Under the pieces are notes generated by a model. The model did no database searches, had not been told where the DNA came from, and saw only the letters and a list, made by a program, of their open reading frames with translations. Source: Larix sibirica (taxonomy: Eukaryota; Streptophyta; Pinopsida; Pinales; Pinaceae). From it: a stretch of DNA of 23,689 nucleotides. Positions 19,332 through 23,689 of the stretch are shown one piece after another (the first letter of the stretch is position 1; the number at the start of each line of letters is the position of its first letter). The position numbers and the translations under genes are program-made. The stretch lies in contig NWUY0300001316.1 in the NCBI GenBank assembly GCA_004151065.3, forward strand, positions 9,626 through 33,314, given 5' to 3'.

Positions 19332-19576
19332 TACTCTAAAGATACTATGTAAATTGCGTCTAGCTTGAGTGGTAAAGAGGAGAAGTTGTTATCCTCCCCA
19401 CCCAGGCTCAAATCTCACTTGTGACATGTTCATTGTATGTGAGAAGATTGTTGATTAGGCCTCTTCATGAGCTAAGTTTTGATTGGGGATGACAAAGAAT
19501 CAACATGCTTATTCTCACTTATGGGTTTGTGAAGGGTGGAAGTGTGCAAACATGGAAAAAAACTACTCTAAAGATA
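19332..19576 (+). mobile_element. tRNA-derived SINE with perfect 13-bp target duplication
   Basis: The element 19345-19563 (219 bp) has an A box TAGCTTGAGTGGTAA at 19361-19375 and a B box GGCTCAAATCT at 19405-19415, a body that matches 13970-14090, and a 3' end GGAAAAAAAC. It is flanked by TACTCTAAAGATA at 19332-19344 and 19564-19576, a perfect 13-bp direct repeat as made by LINE-driven target-primed insertion. Such elements are transcribed by pol III and mobilised by a partner LINE. The intact target duplication makes it clearly younger than the copy at 13940. Confidence 0.92.
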
Positions 19577-20529
19577 GAAAAAATAGCTTAAAATGAAAAC
19601 AAAGCACCAACCTCAAGATCACTCTATGTAAAACAACATAATAAGCATTTACAAATTAAGCGAAATTTCCATGATCATTTAAAAACGTGAATTCCAATGA
19701 CATACAACAAATCCACGCATCCTTTAAAATACTTTTTTCTCCCCCATTCAAGATAAAACCTTAAAAAACATGTCACTTGAAGTGAAAAACATATTTAAGA
19801 CTACAAATGATGCTTGTCCTTCAAAATCGCACTATCTAGAAAAAGCATTAAAATGACACAAAACAAATTATGCTTGCCTAATCTAACATCAAAGAAAGAA
19901 CAACTCAAGAAATCTAAAAAAAACATTTTAAACAAATTGAGTGTGCATCATACCACCATAAGGGAAAAATTTAAACACCAAATCAATGTGAACACAAAAA
20001 GAGTTGTCTAACTATTAGACTTTTTGGACCTATTTTGGTAGTATATTGTCTTTTTTTGTGATTTAACATATTATGGTCTTATGCGAGTGAAAAAAATATA
20101 ATTGTTAGAAAAATACAATACAAAATCCTAAATGACACAAAAAGAAACCCTTGTCTAACAATATCAACCAATATTACATAACCATTAAATAACACTACTA
20201 CCAAATAGAAGGAAAATTCCACCTTCTTGCTGCAAGGTTCAAAGTATCCTATAAACATTTACAAAGTTAATTTAACTAGAAAAACCTTGCAATCAATAAT
20301 AGAATACACAAAAATATTTTAAAAAAATACCAATGTTTACATAAATAACAATGGCATGTAATCATGTGTTGAGCAATCACGTTCCTATTATATTATATTA
20401 TATTCCATTGACACCCAAACTCCATTTGTTTCCTCTCCCCAATTATGCCTACTTGGTGATTAGTGCATGATTTTTTTTCTACTAATCATGTATCAACTAT
20501 TGTCGGGAATGGAAAACTACTAAATGATA
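19577..20529. other. AT-rich stretch, nothing recognised
   Basis: The 65-codon Lys/Asn-rich frame at 19814 fits chance in A-rich DNA. A short TATTA repeat is at about 20387-20404. Confidence 0.55.
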
Positions 20530-21115
20530 CCAAAAAGTACTAGAGGATACCTTGAATGATAACATTGTTAACTTAGAATCTGAGTATGTTAAACATAGGA
20601 ACTCATAAGGGATTTCTAGAAATGTGCTTCAACATAGTGTTGATTCTAAGATTATGGAATGACAAGGTCAAGAAGGCATAACTGATGTTGAACCAGACAT
20701 GGGTGGACACCCTAGTTCATATGAGCATAGGTCATATCAACATGATGGTAGATCTCCATACAAAATTGATTATGCTAGAAATATAACTCAAATTGTTGAT
20801 AGGGTTACTGAAAAAAAGAAATTAAATTCCCTATGTTGCATTTGAGTATGTTGAAATGGAAAGCAATACTCTTGAATATGAAAATCCAATAGGGAAATCC
20901 TTAAGGGAGTACAATATCTCTAATTTTGTGTCCACATATATCTGCGATGATAGAATGGAAAAGGAAAGGAAAGGAAATCGCAATGATGTTGAAGCTCATC
21001 AAAACAAAAGGAAAAAGGGAGTACCAAAAGTCTCCTATAAACCAACCACCACTCTACTAAATCAAACGCTAGAGGTAACAGTTTTGGATTTATGGAAATA
21101 AATTGAAGCTATGAA
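20530..21115 (+). pseudogene. Decayed coding relic, family not recognised
   Basis: One frame from about 20535 reads with few stops (NDNIVNLESEYVKHRNS, then DVEPDMGGHPSSYEHRS, then VDRVTEKKK at about 20800-20820). After a frameshift it continues as IPYVAFEYVEMESN and stays open from about 20832 to the TAA at 21099-21101 (ORF from ATG 20856, 81 codons). The later part is rich in Lys, Arg and Glu (MEKERKGNRNDVEAHQNKRK). Past the stop a Leu/Lys-rich, coiled-coil-like reading may go on. It lies upstream of the LINE relic in the same direction, so it could be that element's ORF1 or an unrelated retroelement gag. I cannot name it. Confidence 0.5.
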
Positions 21116-21779
21116 AACATCAATAGATTGATTATAACTAAACAACCACATGAATGTAAACACCATTCAAGACAAATGAGTTAGATTGGGAAAGGTGGAG
21201 CTAGACAACCAATAACTTAGAACATAAGACCAATGCAAACAAAAGGCAATCCCAAGCTTGGCAATATATTCCAAAAAGACCAAGCTAGAAAACTAGCACT
21301 TCAGACAACACAAAAAACAACAAGAAGAGGATCACTATTGAGAAGAGAGGGGTGAATAGATCAAACAAGAAATCGTAATGATTGAGGAAAGTAAGCTACT
21401 ATTGGTTGGGGCCAAAGAAAAAGAATTTGCAATGTTCAAGAACAACTCAAAATATCAAAATTTGGAAACATATAGAAAGCACTTAGATGGGGGGGGAATT
21501 AAAACAAGATGGATACACCCAAATAAGAGAGACCTATTCTCCTGAAAGAACATGAGTGAAAAAGTAGGTCCAAGAACATTATAATGAAAAGAGTGAAGGA
21601 AAACATGAGGATGAAGATACAATTGGAAAGTCAATGGACTTCTTGAGAGATATCATAGGGTGGGTAGGACTAATACAAAGAATATAGAGGGTGGAAGAAT
21701 AACAAAGCCAGTAATGTAGAGAAAGAGTATTGAAGGTCACACTCCAGAAATTGAAAGAATCGCCTCCTAATTGAGTTTC
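21116..21779 (+). other. Purine-rich stretch, possibly LINE 5' part
   Basis: Strongly A/G-rich on the plus strand, with short Lys/Glu-rich readings and a G9 run at about 21489. It probably belongs to the LINE (region where an endonuclease would be), but I could not find endonuclease motifs. Confidence 0.4.
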
Positions 21780-23689
21780 ATGAATGAAGCCAATAAAACC
21801 ACATATATGTGCAAGGAGCTATTGGAGGCAATTCAAGGCATTGAATGATTCATAGTTAAGAAACTAGGAAAGGAAGGCTAGTGTTAAATAATATCCTAGT
21901 GAACCCATGGTTCAACAAAGAGTGTAAGGTGAAAGGGAAATGTACAAGAGAGATAAGAGAAATGGGAATCTCTCTTTACATAAGTTGAATGTGGGGAAGC
22001 AAAAACATAAATTTGTGAGGATAATACAACAAAACACATTGAAGTTAGAAAATGAAAACTTGAGCACCTTTTGGAGGGAATTTTAAACCTGAAAATATGT
22101 GGTATACAATGATATTACACTAGCCCAATGGTTATCTCATGTGAGATACCTATATGAAAATTTAGCAGAGATAAAGAAACCACCAAAAATAAACATAGAG
22201 GGAGAAGTATTTAATGACAAGGATGTGTATGAGGGTATAAAAAACATGACATCAATAAAGAAAAAAGACATCAAAGAGCTGTAAGTAGAATACTTGAAAT
22301 GGGGAAAGGATTCCCTCAATCGACACATTGTATCTCTACTCTATAAGACAATCAAAGAGGGGTTCCCAAGCAGCTAGGAAAAAAGCCTAATCTTACCAAA
22401 TTAAATGGAGGAGACAAAAAAATCTCGGGGAGCAAGATAACCATTATGATCAATCTAATGTTTACGAGACTCACAGGAGGGATTATGGAGGAAAAAGTGA
22501 GTAAATGGGAAAAGGGAAAGGATAAATAATAAAATGAAAAGTTGGTTTTCAAGTGAAGCAGTTCACCACTGACCATTGCCTCACACTTAGTCATATAATG
22601 GAAAAGACATGGAACTTCAAAGACAAAGAGCTACAATGTTTTTTTATAAAGACCTTTGACATCGTCCCAAGGGAAAAATTATGGCGGAGGTTGATAGAAA
22701 TGGGGGTCCTAAATGGTTGAAGGGAAATAATACACAAGTTATATGCATATATAAAGGCTGAAATTATAATTACACTAGTTGTCTATCATAGAGATTCAAC
22801 AATGGCATTGAGGTGAAATAGGGTTTTTGGCCCCTCTCCCCCACACTTTGGTATTTACATAGATAAGCTAAAGTAATGGATAAGCATCAAATGTTTGGGA
22901 GGGGTGAACATAATGAGGATTGCCATAATGATCTTGTTTCATGCAAATGATATGGCACTAACTACTAGGACACTATGCAAAGTATAGGATCACTTAGAGA
23001 GCTTGGATTTTTTTGCACCAAGGTTGGGATGAATGCAAAAATGGAAAACGATAAGATAATAGTATTTTCGCTAAAATAGTGCACAAAATATCCACAAATT
23101 AGCATAAGAGGTAAGCCACTAGAGACAACCCAAAATTATAAATATTTGGGACTAGATTAGATGAGGTGGGATGCACACATGAGGAAAATATTGCAAAATA
23201 GATACATGGCAATAGAGCTTTGGGACTAGAAAATAGTGTGCTCCCTCTTTAAAACACTTATAACCCAAATAGTTTTTTATGAATGTGAAGTATGGGGACC
23301 GTGTATATCTATAGATAGATGTAACTTGGTTAAGCAAGTTAAAAAAACACCTAATAGCAATTTGTCGAAGAGTAAAATAAACAACACCCCTTATGAGATA
23401 TTCCTAACCAAAACATTACTATACCCAATAGAATTGGAGTCACAAAGAAAACTTACATACATAAAATGATAACCATGGTCAATGATACGAATCTGGTTAA
23501 AATCAATCAAGATGAACTAAAATGGAGGAATAAGAGACAAAACCAACAATAAAAAATGGTTTGAAGAGTGGGACGTAGAAGGGGAAAGATACCCAATGGA
23601 TTAAAGGCACTAAAAAGTCATGTGCAATAATTCTAAAGAGAGGGGAAATGGAGAAAACACACCAAAAGAAAACATCAATAGTATATAAA
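21780..23689 (+). pseudogene. L1-type LINE reverse transcriptase relic, runs off the window
   Basis: Motifs appear in L1-like order. PWFNKECK at about 21904-21927 is the linker typical after the endonuclease. From 22063 come TFWREF, DITLAQWL and VYEGIKNMTSIKKKDIKEL, then LKWG and IKEGFPSS (RT N-terminal part). The next frame has FTTDHCLTLSHIMEKTW, then the first catalytic block FIKTFDIVPREKLW with Asp at 22658-22660. RVFGPSPPHFGIYIDKL follows in place of the KQGCPLSPTLF block. The second catalytic block reads FHANDMA at 22937-22957, where FADD/YADD is expected. KYLGLD, a thumb and C-terminal region, and FYECEVWGP follow. There are at least two frame changes (about 22500 and the T run near 23010) and many stops. 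The element is dead. Confidence 0.88.

Noticed and set aside
19350-19420. Functional tRNA gene
   Set aside because: A and B boxes are present, but acceptor and anticodon stems do not pair as a cloverleaf, and the target duplication shows a SINE.
22137-22594. Minus-strand ORFs of 63 and 80 codons
   Set aside because: They are antisense shadows of the LINE reverse transcriptase relic.

Overview
The window looks like nuclear, mostly intergenic DNA of a land plant with a large genome that removes old insertions slowly; a gymnosperm is the best guess. The reasons are an AT-rich background, decayed Copia-type and LINE-type reverse transcriptase relics, tRNA-derived SINEs, foldback MITEs and many old short tandem duplications. 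There is no operon-like gene packing. The taxon is inferred from style only. I found no intact protein-coding gene; nearly all open frames are chance ORFs or pieces of dead elements.

Layout. 1-160: AT/GT microsatellite. 160-1260: a GC-richer, promoter-like block (block A) carrying a 149-bp palindromic Mutator-type MITE with a 9-bp target duplication, a TATA box and a short exon-like ORF. 1366-2595: tandem duplications, a tRNA-like (SINE-like) segment, a degenerate minisatellite and a 132-bp tandem duplication that repeats a 32-codon ORF. 2596-4080: AT-rich, nothing recognised. 4081-8971: two head-to-tail copies of a 2.43-2.46 kb unit meeting at a single N. 8972-10300: AT-rich, nothing recognised. 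10340-12100: a Ty1/copia integrase and reverse transcriptase relic, broken by a roughly 300-bp segment between 25-bp direct repeats. 12150-12879: block B, a diverged relative of block A, cut off by a 549-base N gap (12880-13428).

13429-20500: low-complexity and unclassified DNA with two copies of one SINE family (the copy at 19345-19563 has a perfect 13-bp target duplication), a 129-bp tandem duplication, a 373-bp foldback MITE, a second tRNA-derived SINE on the minus strand, and a run of small tandem duplications. 20530-21115: an unrecognised decayed coding relic. 21780-23689: an L1-type LINE relic on the plus strand that reaches the end of the window.

The parts do not form a pathway. The most informative observations are the palindromic MITE and its strand-biased wobble pairing, the A/B block pair (old LTRs or a duplicated promoter), the mosaic 2.4-kb duplication, and the SINEs and foldback with visible target duplications.
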